From JBEIGE01 sp040382055 (GTDB lineage: Bacteria > Pseudomonadota > Gammaproteobacteria > Burkholderiales > Burkholderiaceae_C): 64,000 nt of DNA. The notes beneath the pieces were generated by a model. It was not told the DNA's origin. It was given only the letters and a program-made list of their open reading frames with translations, and did no database searches. The stretch is taken from the NCBI GenBank assembly GCA_040382055.1, contig JBEIGE010000002.1, positions 62,001-126,000 on the forward strand, read 5' to 3'. Positions 32,372 to 40,383 of the stretch are shown here, piece after piece (the first letter of the stretch is position 1; every line of letters begins with the position of its first letter). Position numbers and translations under genes: made by a program.

Positions 32372-33568
32372 CTATCCGGGGTGGGACAGATAGACATACA
32401 GGCCCATCACCGGCTCTTGCTGGTCATGGCGAATCGGGGCCAGCGCCATCTGCTTGATTTCAAAACCATGTATTTGCGCCAGCCTACGGATGTACTCCTG
32501 GGAATGGGCATAGCGCAAGCTCGGTAGCAATTGGACGTCCTGGATCTCGCTGGGTTCAAGGGAAAAGGCAAAACAACCCCCTGGCACCAACAAGCGCCGG
32601 ACCTCCTTGAAGACGGCCTCAAGTGCACCCACATAAATGAACACGTCGGCAGCCACCACCAGATCGTAGCGCTGGGTTGAGTTACATAGATAAGTTGTCA
32701 GGTCTGCATGGGCAAGATCACGATACACCCCGGTTGCGCGGGCCTGAGCAAGCATGGCGGAGGAGACATCCACACCGTCAATGGCCTGGGAGAAGGGTTG
32801 GATCAGGGTGCCGCAAAGTCCGGTACCGCAGCCCATATCCAGAACTGCATTGAAGCGGTGTCCTTCATTGAGCAGGGGACGCAACAGGGTTTCATGGGCC
32901 TGGTAGCCGAGTTGCTGTACCAAATGCGTCTGGAAATCGGCGGCATAGTCGTCGAACAATGTCTCCACATACAGTCTCGGCGGTGCGGGCGGATTGGCTT
33001 GGCCACGTACCGCAGCAAGGTAGTAGCTGTTGAGTACCGGGTCAGCACCATGCGCCAGGGCTTGCTCAAAACTCCGCGTGGCCTCCTGAAAATGACCAAT
33101 CTCACGCATCAGACTGCCCCGCGCACTCCAGGCATCGGCAAAGTCAGGACTCAGAGCCAACGACGTGTCAAAAGCCTCAAGAGCAGCCTTGATCGCCCCA
33201 ACACGCATTTGGCATTGCCCCAGGATCAGCCACATCATTGCCGTACCAGGACGTAATGCCAGACCGCGGGTGAGGCAATCAGCGGCAGCTTGCCAACGGG
33301 CCAGATGCTCATGGCACAACCCAAGGGAGATCCAGGCATCGGCGTTGCTTGCGTCAGCTGCAGTGGCTTGCTCTAAAACATCAACACCAGGCTGCCACTC
33401 GCCCAGGGTAAAAAGACAAATACCCAAGTTGGCCAGCACCGACGGGCGACCGGGTGCAAGCGCCAGAGAAGCTTCAAAACATGCACGGGCTTGCAGGTGC
33501 AGTCCAGCCTCAAAATGCGCAACGCCCTGCAAAAATGACGCTCGTGCTTGTTCAAGTGGCGCTTGCAT
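32372..33568 (-). CDS. TPR-repeat protein with C-terminal class I methyltransferase
   Basis: 398 residues from ATG 33566-33568 (a GTG at 33611-33613 would overlap the next gene and is less likely). N-terminal half: tetratricopeptide repeats, e.g. AHFEAGLHLQARACFEASLA, NLGICLFTLGEWQPGVDVLE and WISLGLCHEHLARWQAAADC. C-terminal half: SAM-dependent methyltransferase with motif I VLDMGCGTGLCGTLI, the acidic GVDVSSAMLAQA and ADVFIYVG. Similar TPR-methyltransferase fusions exist in proteobacteria; the substrate is unknown. Cytoplasmic. Confidence 0.85.
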   Translation of the reverse strand: MQAPLEQARASFLQGVAHFEAGLHLQARACFEASLALAPGRPSVLANLGICLFTLGEWQPGVDVLEQATAADASNADAWISLGLCHEHLARWQAAADCLTRGLALRPGTAMMWLILGQCQMRVGAIKAALEAFDTSLALSPDFADAWSARGSLMREIGHFQEATRSFEQALAHGADPVLNSYYLAAVRGQANPPAPPRLYVETLFDDYAADFQTHLVQQLGYQAHETLLRPLLNEGHRFNAVLDMGCGTGLCGTLIQPFSQAIDGVDVSSAMLAQARATGVYRDLAHADLTTYLCNSTQRYDLVVAADVFIYVGALEAVFKEVRRLLVPGGCFAFSLEPSEIQDVQLLPSLRYAHSQEYIRRLAQIHGFEIKQMALAPIRHDQQEPVMGLYVYLSHPG

Positions 33569-33591
33569 GGGCGTCGAGCTAAAAACTGTCA

Positions 33592-34593
33592 CTAGCCCTG
33601 CAACGCCGCCCACATGGCCTGATCGCGCTCTGCGGTCCAGATACGCGGGTTCTTGATGCCACTGGCTTCATCAAAGGCGCGGCTCACGTCAAAAGGCAGG
33701 CAGTGCTCGTAAATAAATACATGGCCAAAGATGGGATCCATCGCGCTGCGGGTGTGCGCCATGGCGGCCTTCAAGTCCATGCCCTTGGCAGCCGCCTCTT
33801 TGCCACATTGGTACAGCAATTGCACCCAGCGCTGGGTATAGTCCAGCGCCTTGTTGACATTGGCGTTGCCCTTCATGGCCTCGCCGCGCCCAGGCACGAG
33901 GGCCTCGGCCTTGAGCGCGCGCAAGGCCTCCAGCGTGGCGGGCCACTCCTCTAACTGCGCATCTCCCGTATATACCCCGGCCTCATACTCAACCAGGTCA
34001 CCGGAATAGAGAACCTTTTCCTGCTCAACCCAGGCGATGGTGTCGCCCCGGGTATGACCGGGACCGGGGCTCCAGATCTGAACCACAACGCCGCCCAGAT
34101 TGATGGACAACTGACCAGGCACTTCACCTTTGACCGGGTTGCCCCCACCCACCACCAGGGTCGGCCAGGTCAGGCCGGTGACGCTCTCTGCATTGCGAAA
34201 CAGGCGAGGAAAGCGCTCCATCTCGCTTTTCATGTCTTGCGCACCACGTTCCTGGATCAGTTCCAGCGTGCCCTGACTGGCAATAATCTCGGTAGCCCCC
34301 TCAGCAGCAAAAGCATAAGCCCCCAGCACCCGAACGGCGTGGTAGTGCGTGAGCAGCACATACTTGATGGGCAACTGGCTCACTGTGCGGATCTTGGCGA
34401 TCAGGTCGCGCGCCATGGCCGGGGTGGCGGTGGCATCACTGACCATGATGAAACGCTCGCCGATGATCACGCCCGAGTTGGGGTCACCCTCAGTGGTGTA
34501 GGCCCAGCAATGCGGGCTGAGTTGCTCAAAGGTGATTTTTTTGTCGGTCAGGTCGGCTTGGGACGCAAAGGCTTTGGTGGAAGCGGCGGGCAT
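33592..34593 (-). CDS. Metallo-beta-lactamase-fold hydrolase with atypical zinc motif
   Basis: 333 residues from ATG 34591-34593, with an AAGGAG ribosome site 8 bases upstream. MBL fold: VLLTHYHAVRVLGAYAF contains H83 and H85 but V87-R88 where the canonical HxHxDH has Asp-His; a later PGHTRGDTIAWV (His) and SGDLVEYEAGV (Asp) are in normal places. Loss of the second-site Asp/His suggests a mononuclear zinc site or changed chemistry. I recall close relatives with the same wording, so this may be a subfamily feature. No signal peptide. Role unknown. Its stop is 23 bases from the methyltransferase start, same strand. Confidence 0.8.
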   Translation of the reverse strand: MPAASTKAFASQADLTDKKITFEQLSPHCWAYTTEGDPNSGVIIGERFIMVSDATATPAMARDLIAKIRTVSQLPIKYVLLTHYHAVRVLGAYAFAAEGATEIIASQGTLELIQERGAQDMKSEMERFPRLFRNAESVTGLTWPTLVVGGGNPVKGEVPGQLSINLGGVVVQIWSPGPGHTRGDTIAWVEQEKVLYSGDLVEYEAGVYTGDAQLEEWPATLEALRALKAEALVPGRGEAMKGNANVNKALDYTQRWVQLLYQCGKEAAAKGMDLKAAMAHTRSAMDPIFGHVFIYEHCLPFDVSRAFDEASGIKNPRIWTAERDQAMWAALQG

Positions 34594-34678
34594 GAGCACT
34601 CTCCTTGAAAACTCAAATTCTAATGAGCCTCTGAACCAAGACCCCGAATCCTTAGCCCTGCTAGCGCTGCGCCCTGGT

Positions 34679-35008
34679 TCAGACACTCCAGGCTTTGCGG
34701 TCCCGACCCAGCCAGCGACGAACGGTTGAGTTCGCTGTCAGATCCCCCAGCACCGGGTGCCAGGTGTAAACGCTGGCCTGTGGGCTCTTGGTGTCCAGGG
34801 TTTCGATGACCCAATGCTGACCGGGCTCAAGACTGAGGGTGTCTCCTGCACTGAGAATCAGATCGCCATCGCCGTTATGGGGCCCCACCTGCGTTGCCCA
34901 AACCCGTCCGCACAGGATACGCAATACCCCGGCCGCTTTGGGCTTGAGGCTGGTGGCTTGGCCTGGGTAGAGCTTGGCGCCGTCAGAAGGGTTAATGACA
35001 TCAGACAT
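34679..35008 (-). CDS. DUF2917 domain protein
   Basis: 109 residues from ATG 35006-35008 with AGGAG upstream. It has the DUF2917 cupin-like strands (LKPKAAGVLRILCGRVWATQ, GDLILSAGDTLSLEPGQHWV), a small beta-barrel that sits next to GcvA-type LysR genes in many betaproteobacteria. Divergent from the LysR gene at 35122 (113 bases apart), so it is probably that regulator's target. Function unknown. Lies 85 bases upstream of the MBL gene on the same strand, so the two may be cotranscribed. Confidence 0.78.
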   Translation of the reverse strand: MSDVINPSDGAKLYPGQATSLKPKAAGVLRILCGRVWATQVGPHNGDGDLILSAGDTLSLEPGQHWVIETLDTKSPQASVYTWHPVLGDLTANSTVRRWLGRDRKAWSV

Positions 35009-35121
35009 GGGGGCACTCCTGAATAACAAGATGAGCTTGAATCATCATGGGTTGATGGGCCTGCGTCCAATGAAAATGGATTAAGCTATTGATTCCGAAA
35101 ACGCATTAATAGAGCTTCCAA

Positions 35122-36066
35122 ATGGTCACGAACATTCACCCACAACGAAGCCGCCGGCTTGGTGTGGGTTACCTGCGCGCCTTTGAAGCGGTGGCCAGAC
35201 TGCTGAACTTCCGGGCAGCATCTGAAGAGCTCGCGCTCACCCAGTCTGCCGTGAGCCGGCAAATTCAGGCGCTGGAGGACGAAGTCGGCGTGAGCCTTTT
35301 TTTGCGTCACACGCGTTCGGTAGAACTCACGCTGGCAGGCCAGCAGTTGCTCAATGCGGTGTCGCAAAGCCTGCCTCGTTTGGACACTGCTGTACGCCAG
35401 ATTCGCCACCATGCGGGCCGGCGCAGCATCTCGGTGACAACCTTTGCCTCGCTGGCGTCGATGTGGCTGATACCCCGGCTGGAGGCCTTTCAAAGGCAAC
35501 ACCCGGACATTGACATCCGGGTGGATGCAAGTGACAACTTCGTTGACCTTGAAGACTCTGATCTGGACCTGGCATTGCGCTTTGCCCCCAATTCCCCGGC
35601 ACCTGCTGGCGCCGAGCGGCTTTTTGGTGAACAACTCGCGCCCATGGCCAGCCCCTGGCTCATCAAAGGGCAAGCGGCAATACGCCATGCCAGCGACCTG
35701 GCTCAATTTACTTGGATTGAAGAAGGTCAAGCCCTTGGCAGTTCGCCGGGTTGGCAACAGTGGACAGTCGCACAAGGTCAGTTAGCCCTGACCCCAACAC
35801 GCTGGCTTTACTTCAACTACACCTACCAGATGACTCAGGCCGCGCTCAGTGGCCAAGGGGTGGTGCTGGCGCGCTTGCCCCTGGTAGCTGAAAACCTCGA
35901 GCGTGGCGAATTGGTAGAGGTATTGCCCGGCGCGCGCCTATTGGCCCCTCACGCTTACTGGCTGTTGTTGGCTCCACGCAGCAAGGCCCGCCCGGAGGTG
36001 CAAGCCTTGCGAAACTGGTTGATGGCTCAAGCCGAGCTCACGCGCAGAAGCGTTGGCGAAACCTAG
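35122..36066 (+). CDS. LysR-family regulator (GcvA-type)
   Basis: 314 residues: N-terminal helix-turn-helix (GYLRAFEAVARLLNFRAASE, LALTQSAVSRQIQALEDEVG) followed by the type 2 periplasmic-binding-like effector domain (TTFASLASMWLIPRLEAFQR, DLALRFAPNSPAPAGAERLF). The WLIPRL segment is typical of the GcvA subgroup, which can act on small amino acids or other ligands. Divergent from the DUF2917 gene; LysR regulators normally control their divergent neighbour and bind between the two starts (35009-35121). Its stop is 20 bases from the convergent folate cyclo-ligase stop. Confidence 0.87.
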   Translation: MVTNIHPQRSRRLGVGYLRAFEAVARLLNFRAASEELALTQSAVSRQIQALEDEVGVSLFLRHTRSVELTLAGQQLLNAVSQSLPRLDTAVRQIRHHAGRRSISVTTFASLASMWLIPRLEAFQRQHPDIDIRVDASDNFVDLEDSDLDLALRFAPNSPAPAGAERLFGEQLAPMASPWLIKGQAAIRHASDLAQFTWIEEGQALGSSPGWQQWTVAQGQLALTPTRWLYFNYTYQMTQAALSGQGVVLARLPLVAENLERGELVEVLPGARLLAPHAYWLLLAPRSKARPEVQALRNWLMAQAELTRRSVGET

Positions 36067-36085
36067 CTCAAGCCGTAAAGCCCGC

Positions 36086-36682
36086 CTAAACCGGCCATAC
36101 GGCGCCGTTGTCGTTCAAGATGGCATCAAGTGGAACATCGTGGTCTTCAGGATCCAAATCATCCAGATAGCCGTGGGTAAAGCCCAGTCCGACGGTAAAG
36201 GGTTTGGGCTGCAGCGTTGCCAGGGTGCGATCGTAAAAGCCGCCACCATAACCCAGCCGGTACCCGCCCGGGCCGTAGCCCAAGCAAGGCACAAATAGCA
36301 GGGTGGGGACAATAATCTCGGTGTCTTTGGGCTTGGGAATTCCGTAAGCGTCTTCTTCCATCTGACAGCCGGGGTACCAGACATGAAAAGTAAGCGTTTT
36401 GTGCACTTTGTCTACCACCGGCAGGCCTATGCGACGTGGCTCAGGCTGATCAATCAGCTCACCGTCTTCCTTCCAGCGGTGCAGGGCTGGCAAGGGGTCA
36501 AATTCACCTTTAATGGGCCAGTAGGCACCGATCACAACATCCTGACGGCCTACCAGCCAGATGCGAACAACCTGCTGTAACAAGTCTGAACTTTGTCGGC
36601 GATCCGGCAGGTTCAGGCGTTGGGCAATCAGTTTTTCACGCAAAGCTTTCTTTTCTAAAGCCTTGCTGTCGTTATTCGTCAT
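36086..36682 (-). CDS. 5-formyltetrahydrofolate cyclo-ligase
   Basis: 198 residues from ATG 36680-36682 (the frame to 36829 overlaps a divergent gene and looks spurious). Landmarks: N-terminal basic helix ALEKKALREKLIAQRLNLPD, IGAYWPIKGEFDPLP, PTLLFVPCLGYGPGGYRLGY and GGGFYDRTLA. The glycine-rich LGYGGGFYDR segment is the nucleotide-folate-binding signature. The enzyme converts 5-formyl-THF to 5,10-methenyl-THF with ATP. Divergent from the lytic transglycosylase gene, with just 22 bases between start codons; a promoter for at least one must lie in the other gene. Confidence 0.9.
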   Translation of the reverse strand: MTNNDSKALEKKALREKLIAQRLNLPDRRQSSDLLQQVVRIWLVGRQDVVIGAYWPIKGEFDPLPALHRWKEDGELIDQPEPRRIGLPVVDKVHKTLTFHVWYPGCQMEEDAYGIPKPKDTEIIVPTLLFVPCLGYGPGGYRLGYGGGFYDRTLATLQPKPFTVGLGFTHGYLDDLDPEDHDVPLDAILNDNGAVWPV

Positions 36683-36704
36683 CAGATGTGTCCATAATTC
36701 CCAC

Positions 36705-38714
36705 ATGCAGTTTTCAGCCATTTTGACATCGTTATTGATATCGTTCGCCCTCACCGCAGGCCTGATATTGCCACAGGCCGTTGCAGCCAAGCCAAGCAGC
36801 GCCGCCGCCAACGCGGGCGATGAGCTCATTCTGGAAATGAGTCAGGCCTATAAAAGAGGCGATAGAAAGCGCCTGGCGGCACTCCTGCCCAAGGTGCAAG
36901 GCCATACGCTTGAGCCCTGGGCAGCTTACTGGGAACTGGCTGTTCGCCTGGGCGATGCCGGGCCTTCGGAAATCCGCAACTTTCTTTCGCGTTATGCCAA
37001 CACCTACCAGGAAGACCGTTTGCGCAACGACTGGCTGCTGGTTCTGGGCAAGCGTCGGGATTGGGCTACTTTCAGTGCTGAGCACCCGAAGTACCGCATG
37101 AACGACGACAAGGCGGTGCGCTGCTATGCCCTGTTCAACGAGTTCAACCAGTCCGGCGCAGATGTAGCGCCTCTGGTGGAAGAACTCTGGTTGAGCCAGA
37201 AAGAGGCTGAAGACGGGTGCGCCACGGCGGCAGATCAGCAAATCAAGGCCGGCAAACTCAAGGCGCATACAGCCTGGCTGCGTGCCCGGCTGGGGTTTGA
37301 GAACGACAGACCCGGTATTGCCACCCAGGCCGTGGCCATGATCAACCCCGATTGGGTGTCTCAGGTCAATGCCATTTACGCCCGCCCGTCCCAGTTTCTG
37401 GACGACAAAATTACTGCGCTTCGTCCCCGAACCAAGGAAATGGTGACGCTGGCCTTGATCCGGCTGGCCACCACTGACGGCGTGGCGGCGGCGAATGAAC
37501 TCAACAAAATCCGCTGGAAAACACAGCTCACACAGGAAGAGCGAAGCTGGGTTTGGGGTGTGATCGGCAAGCGCGCCGCACGGCGTCTTTCGGACGGCGC
37601 CACAACGTATTTCAGCAATGCCCAGGATGCTTACCTGGATGGCGACCACCTGAGTTGGAAAGTGCGCGCAGCCTTGCGGGCTGGCGCCTGGAGTCAGGTA
37701 CAAAGTGCCATTACGGCCATGAAACCCAGCCAACGCCAGGACCCAAGCTGGGTGTATTGGCTGGCCAGATCCATTGCCGCCCAGAAATCCCCGGATGCGG
37801 CTGCGCAAAGCACAGCTTTGCTGGAATCCATTGCTTCCCCTCGCAGCTTTTATGAACAACTGGCGCAGGAAGAACTCGGACGGCTGATTACCGCGCCGGT
37901 GCGGCCAGAACCCCTGCTTGCGTCAGAAAAAGAAGCTGCCCTGCAAAACCCCGGGCTGGTGCGCGGGCTCTACGCCATTCGCATTGGCCTTCGTTCGGAT
38001 GGGGTGCGGGAATGGAACTACACCATAGGCCTGCATCAAAGGGGCGGCATGGCTGACCGTGAGTTGCTGGCCGCCGCACAAATGGCCTGCGACCAACAAG
38101 TCTGGGACCGGTGCATCAATACCAGCGACCGTACCAAAACGCTGTTCGACTTTGAGCAACGCTTTCCCATGCCACATCAAAAGGAAGTGGTGCAACGCGC
38201 CACCAAGATCGGACTTGATCCGGCATATGTCTACGGGCTGATCCGCCAGGAAAGCCGGTTCATCATGGACGCGCAGTCCCACGTGGGAGCCTCCGGCCTG
38301 ATGCAGGTCATGCCTGCGACCGCCCGCTGGACAGCGCGCAAGATCGGCCTGACCGACTTTCAGGCGCATCAGATCAACGATCGGGACACCAATATCGCCA
38401 TTGGTACCGGTTACCTGAAAATGGTGCTGGATAATTTTGATGGCTCCATGCCTTTGGCCACCGCCGCCTACAACGCCGGGCCCAGCCGTTCGCGCAACTG
38501 GCGGGGCATGGAGGGCGATCCGGTGCTGGAAGCAGCCATTTGGGCTGAAAATATTCCCTTTACTGAAACCCGTGACTACGTGAAAAAAGTGCTCTCCAAC
38601 ACCACCAACTACGCGGCTGTGATCACAGGCAAGCCGCAATCCCTCAAAGCCCGTTTGGGCACGGTCGGTCCTGCGCGAGCCGGTAAAGGACAAACTGACG
38701 AGGAGCTGCCATGA
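36705..38714 (+). CDS. Soluble lytic murein transglycosylase (Slt70-like)
   Basis: 669 residues from ATG 36705-36707 with a signal peptide (AILTSLLISFALTAGLILPQAVA). A long alpha-superhelical region (residues about 45-500, with WELAVRLGDAGPSEIR, YARPSQFLDDKITALRPR) precedes the catalytic SLT domain: AYVYGLIRQESRFIMDAQ (catalytic Glu), GASGLMQVMPATARW, TNIAIGTGYLKMVL and ATAAYNAGPSRSRNW. It cleaves peptidoglycan glycan strands to anhydromuropeptides in the periplasm. ATGA overlap (38711-38714) couples it to the NDUFA9-like gene. The TPR-like region and C-terminal GSLT motif set it in the Slt70 group. Confidence 0.93.
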   Translation: MQFSAILTSLLISFALTAGLILPQAVAAKPSSAAANAGDELILEMSQAYKRGDRKRLAALLPKVQGHTLEPWAAYWELAVRLGDAGPSEIRNFLSRYANTYQEDRLRNDWLLVLGKRRDWATFSAEHPKYRMNDDKAVRCYALFNEFNQSGADVAPLVEELWLSQKEAEDGCATAADQQIKAGKLKAHTAWLRARLGFENDRPGIATQAVAMINPDWVSQVNAIYARPSQFLDDKITALRPRTKEMVTLALIRLATTDGVAAANELNKIRWKTQLTQEERSWVWGVIGKRAARRLSDGATTYFSNAQDAYLDGDHLSWKVRAALRAGAWSQVQSAITAMKPSQRQDPSWVYWLARSIAAQKSPDAAAQSTALLESIASPRSFYEQLAQEELGRLITAPVRPEPLLASEKEAALQNPGLVRGLYAIRIGLRSDGVREWNYTIGLHQRGGMADRELLAAAQMACDQQVWDRCINTSDRTKTLFDFEQRFPMPHQKEVVQRATKIGLDPAYVYGLIRQESRFIMDAQSHVGASGLMQVMPATARWTARKIGLTDFQAHQINDRDTNIAIGTGYLKMVLDNFDGSMPLATAAYNAGPSRSRNWRGMEGDPVLEAAIWAENIPFTETRDYVKKVLSNTTNYAAVITGKPQSLKARLGTVGPARAGKGQTDEELP

Positions 38715-39640
38715 AGATTCTGGTTTTGGGCGGCAGCGGCTTTGTTGGTCGCCATGTCATTCACAAAATGGCACCGCTGGATTGGCAAGTCACTTTGCCG
38801 ACCCGCCGCGCAGTCAATGCGAGACATCTTCAAATGCTGCCTCGCGTTCAAATTGTTGAATGCAATGTGCATGACGAAGCCACGCTTCAAAAACTGCTGC
38901 CCGGGCATGACGCGGTCATCAACCTGGTAGCCATCCTGCACGGTGATAAAAGCGCCTTCAACAAGAGCCATGTGGAATTGCCTGAAAAGCTGGCCAGGGC
39001 CTGTCTTGCCAGTGGCGTCAAGCGTCTGGTGCATGTGAGCGCGCTGGGTGTGGACGATCTTGACCCCATGCGCGCGCCTTCAAACTACCTGCGCAGCAAA
39101 GGACGGGGTGAAGCTGTTCTGCTGGACGCAGCCAAACAGGGCCTGCAGCTCACCCTGCTGCGCCCGAGCGTGATTTTTGGTGCTGACGACAAATTTCTCA
39201 ATCTCTTCGCCAGTTTGCAACGCCTGGCCCCGTTTGTGCCTTTGGCCGGTGCAGAAGCGCGTTTTCAGCCCGTTTGGGTGGATAACGTGGCCCAAGCTGT
39301 TGTGAACTGCCTCAAGATACCGGCCACCATAGGCATGACCTATGAGCTGTGCGGACCTCAGGTGTTTTCGCTGCGCCAATTGGTGCAATTGTCGGCCCGC
39401 CTGAGCGGCATCAACCACGGACGGGGCCGTCCGGTTATCGGCCTGCCAACCGCTCTTGGCTATGTGCAAGCCTTGCTGATGGAACTGCTGCCGGGCGCGC
39501 CCTTGATGAGCCGGGACAACCTCGAATCCATGATGGTGGACAACGTCACCAGCGGAAAGTATCCCGGGCTAAAGGCGCTGGGCATCAGTGCGGGGTCGGT
39601 CACCGGGATTGCATCAGGCTATCTGCGGCCCACAAACTAA
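38711..39640 (+). CDS. NDUFA9-like NAD(P)-binding protein (complex I assembly-type SDR)
   Basis: 309 residues, extended short-chain dehydrogenase/atypical SDR: LVLGGSGFVGRHVIHKM at the N-terminus (GxxGxxG), VINLVAILHGDKSAFNKSHV and the HVSALGVDDLDPMRAPSNYL region with a YxxxK-like SNYLRSKGRGE. This wording is that of complex I NDUFA9-subunit family proteins in betaproteobacteria (nucleoside-diphosphate-sugar epimerase-like). Function in bacteria is unclear, possibly quinone- or NADPH-related. Starts by ATGA overlap with the transglycosylase stop, and is followed by a GST 27 bases later. Confidence 0.85.
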   Translation: MKILVLGGSGFVGRHVIHKMAPLDWQVTLPTRRAVNARHLQMLPRVQIVECNVHDEATLQKLLPGHDAVINLVAILHGDKSAFNKSHVELPEKLARACLASGVKRLVHVSALGVDDLDPMRAPSNYLRSKGRGEAVLLDAAKQGLQLTLLRPSVIFGADDKFLNLFASLQRLAPFVPLAGAEARFQPVWVDNVAQAVVNCLKIPATIGMTYELCGPQVFSLRQLVQLSARLSGINHGRGRPVIGLPTALGYVQALLMELLPGAPLMSRDNLESMMVDNVTSGKYPGLKALGISAGSVTGIASGYLRPTN

Positions 39641-39667
39641 GCCAAGCAGCTCGAAAGCCCGTCCCCT

Positions 39668-40363
39668 ATGCTCAAACTCTTGATCGGCAACAAAAACTAC
39701 TCCTCCTGGTCCATGCGACCTTGGGTGCTGCTCAAGCAGGCCGGTATTGAGTTTGAGGAGGTGATGGTTCGTTTTGACTCGTTCGAGGCTGGTTCTGCAT
39801 TTAAACAAACCCTCAGCCACCATGCGGCCACGGGCAAGGTTCCCTTGCTGGTCGATACCCGCCATGACCCCCACCTGGTGATCTGGGATAGCCTGGCCAT
39901 AGCCGAGTACCTGGCAGAGACTTACCCCGAGCACCGGCTCTGGCCGCAAACGCCAGCAGCGCGGGCGCGCGCGCGCAGCGTCTGTGCCGAAATGCACAGT
40001 GGCTTCTCCGCGCTGCGCAGCCACTGCATGATGAACATTGAGGCTTCGTTGCCGCAAGTCGGGCAACTCATCTGGCGTGACCAGCCCACCGTTCGCTCGG
40101 ATGTAAACCGCCTGGTCGCGATGTGGCAGGCGCTGATGACCGAGCATGGTGGCCCCCTGCTGTTTGGTGCTTTTTCTGTGGCCGACGCCTACTTTGCCCC
40201 GGTTTGCATGCGCTTCAAAACCTATGCACTGCCACTGCCCCACGATATCTCCGCCTACGTGGATCGCGTCTGCGCCTTGCCTGGTGTGCAGGCCTGGATA
40301 CAGGGCGCGCTCACCGAGCATGACTTTCTCGATTTTGAGGAACCCTACCGCTTGTCTCGCTGA
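39668..40363 (+). CDS. Glutathione S-transferase family protein
   Basis: 231 residues: N-terminal thioredoxin-like domain LLIGNKNYSSWSMRPWVLLK with a serine in the active-site position (SSWSMRP), the cis-proline segment GKVPLLVD and the SNAIA-type DSLAIAEYLAETYPEHRLWP; the rest is the helical GST domain. Such SSWSxR proteins are a common betaproteobacterial GST class; substrate unknown. Same direction as the preceding NDUFA9-like gene and cca (20 bases before the cca start), likely an operon slt-ndufa9-gst-cca. Confidence 0.86.
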   Translation: MLKLLIGNKNYSSWSMRPWVLLKQAGIEFEEVMVRFDSFEAGSAFKQTLSHHAATGKVPLLVDTRHDPHLVIWDSLAIAEYLAETYPEHRLWPQTPAARARARSVCAEMHSGFSALRSHCMMNIEASLPQVGQLIWRDQPTVRSDVNRLVAMWQALMTEHGGPLLFGAFSVADAYFAPVCMRFKTYALPLPHDISAYVDRVCALPGVQAWIQGALTEHDFLDFEEPYRLSR

Positions 40364-40383
40364 CACAGGCGAAAAGTAGCGGC

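Noticed and set aside
36732..37859. Long open frame on the minus strand (375 codons) inside the transglycosylase gene
   Set aside because: It is antisense to a clear Slt70 protein with catalytic motifs; no motif or ribosome site on the minus strand, and the long open frame follows from GC-rich codon use.
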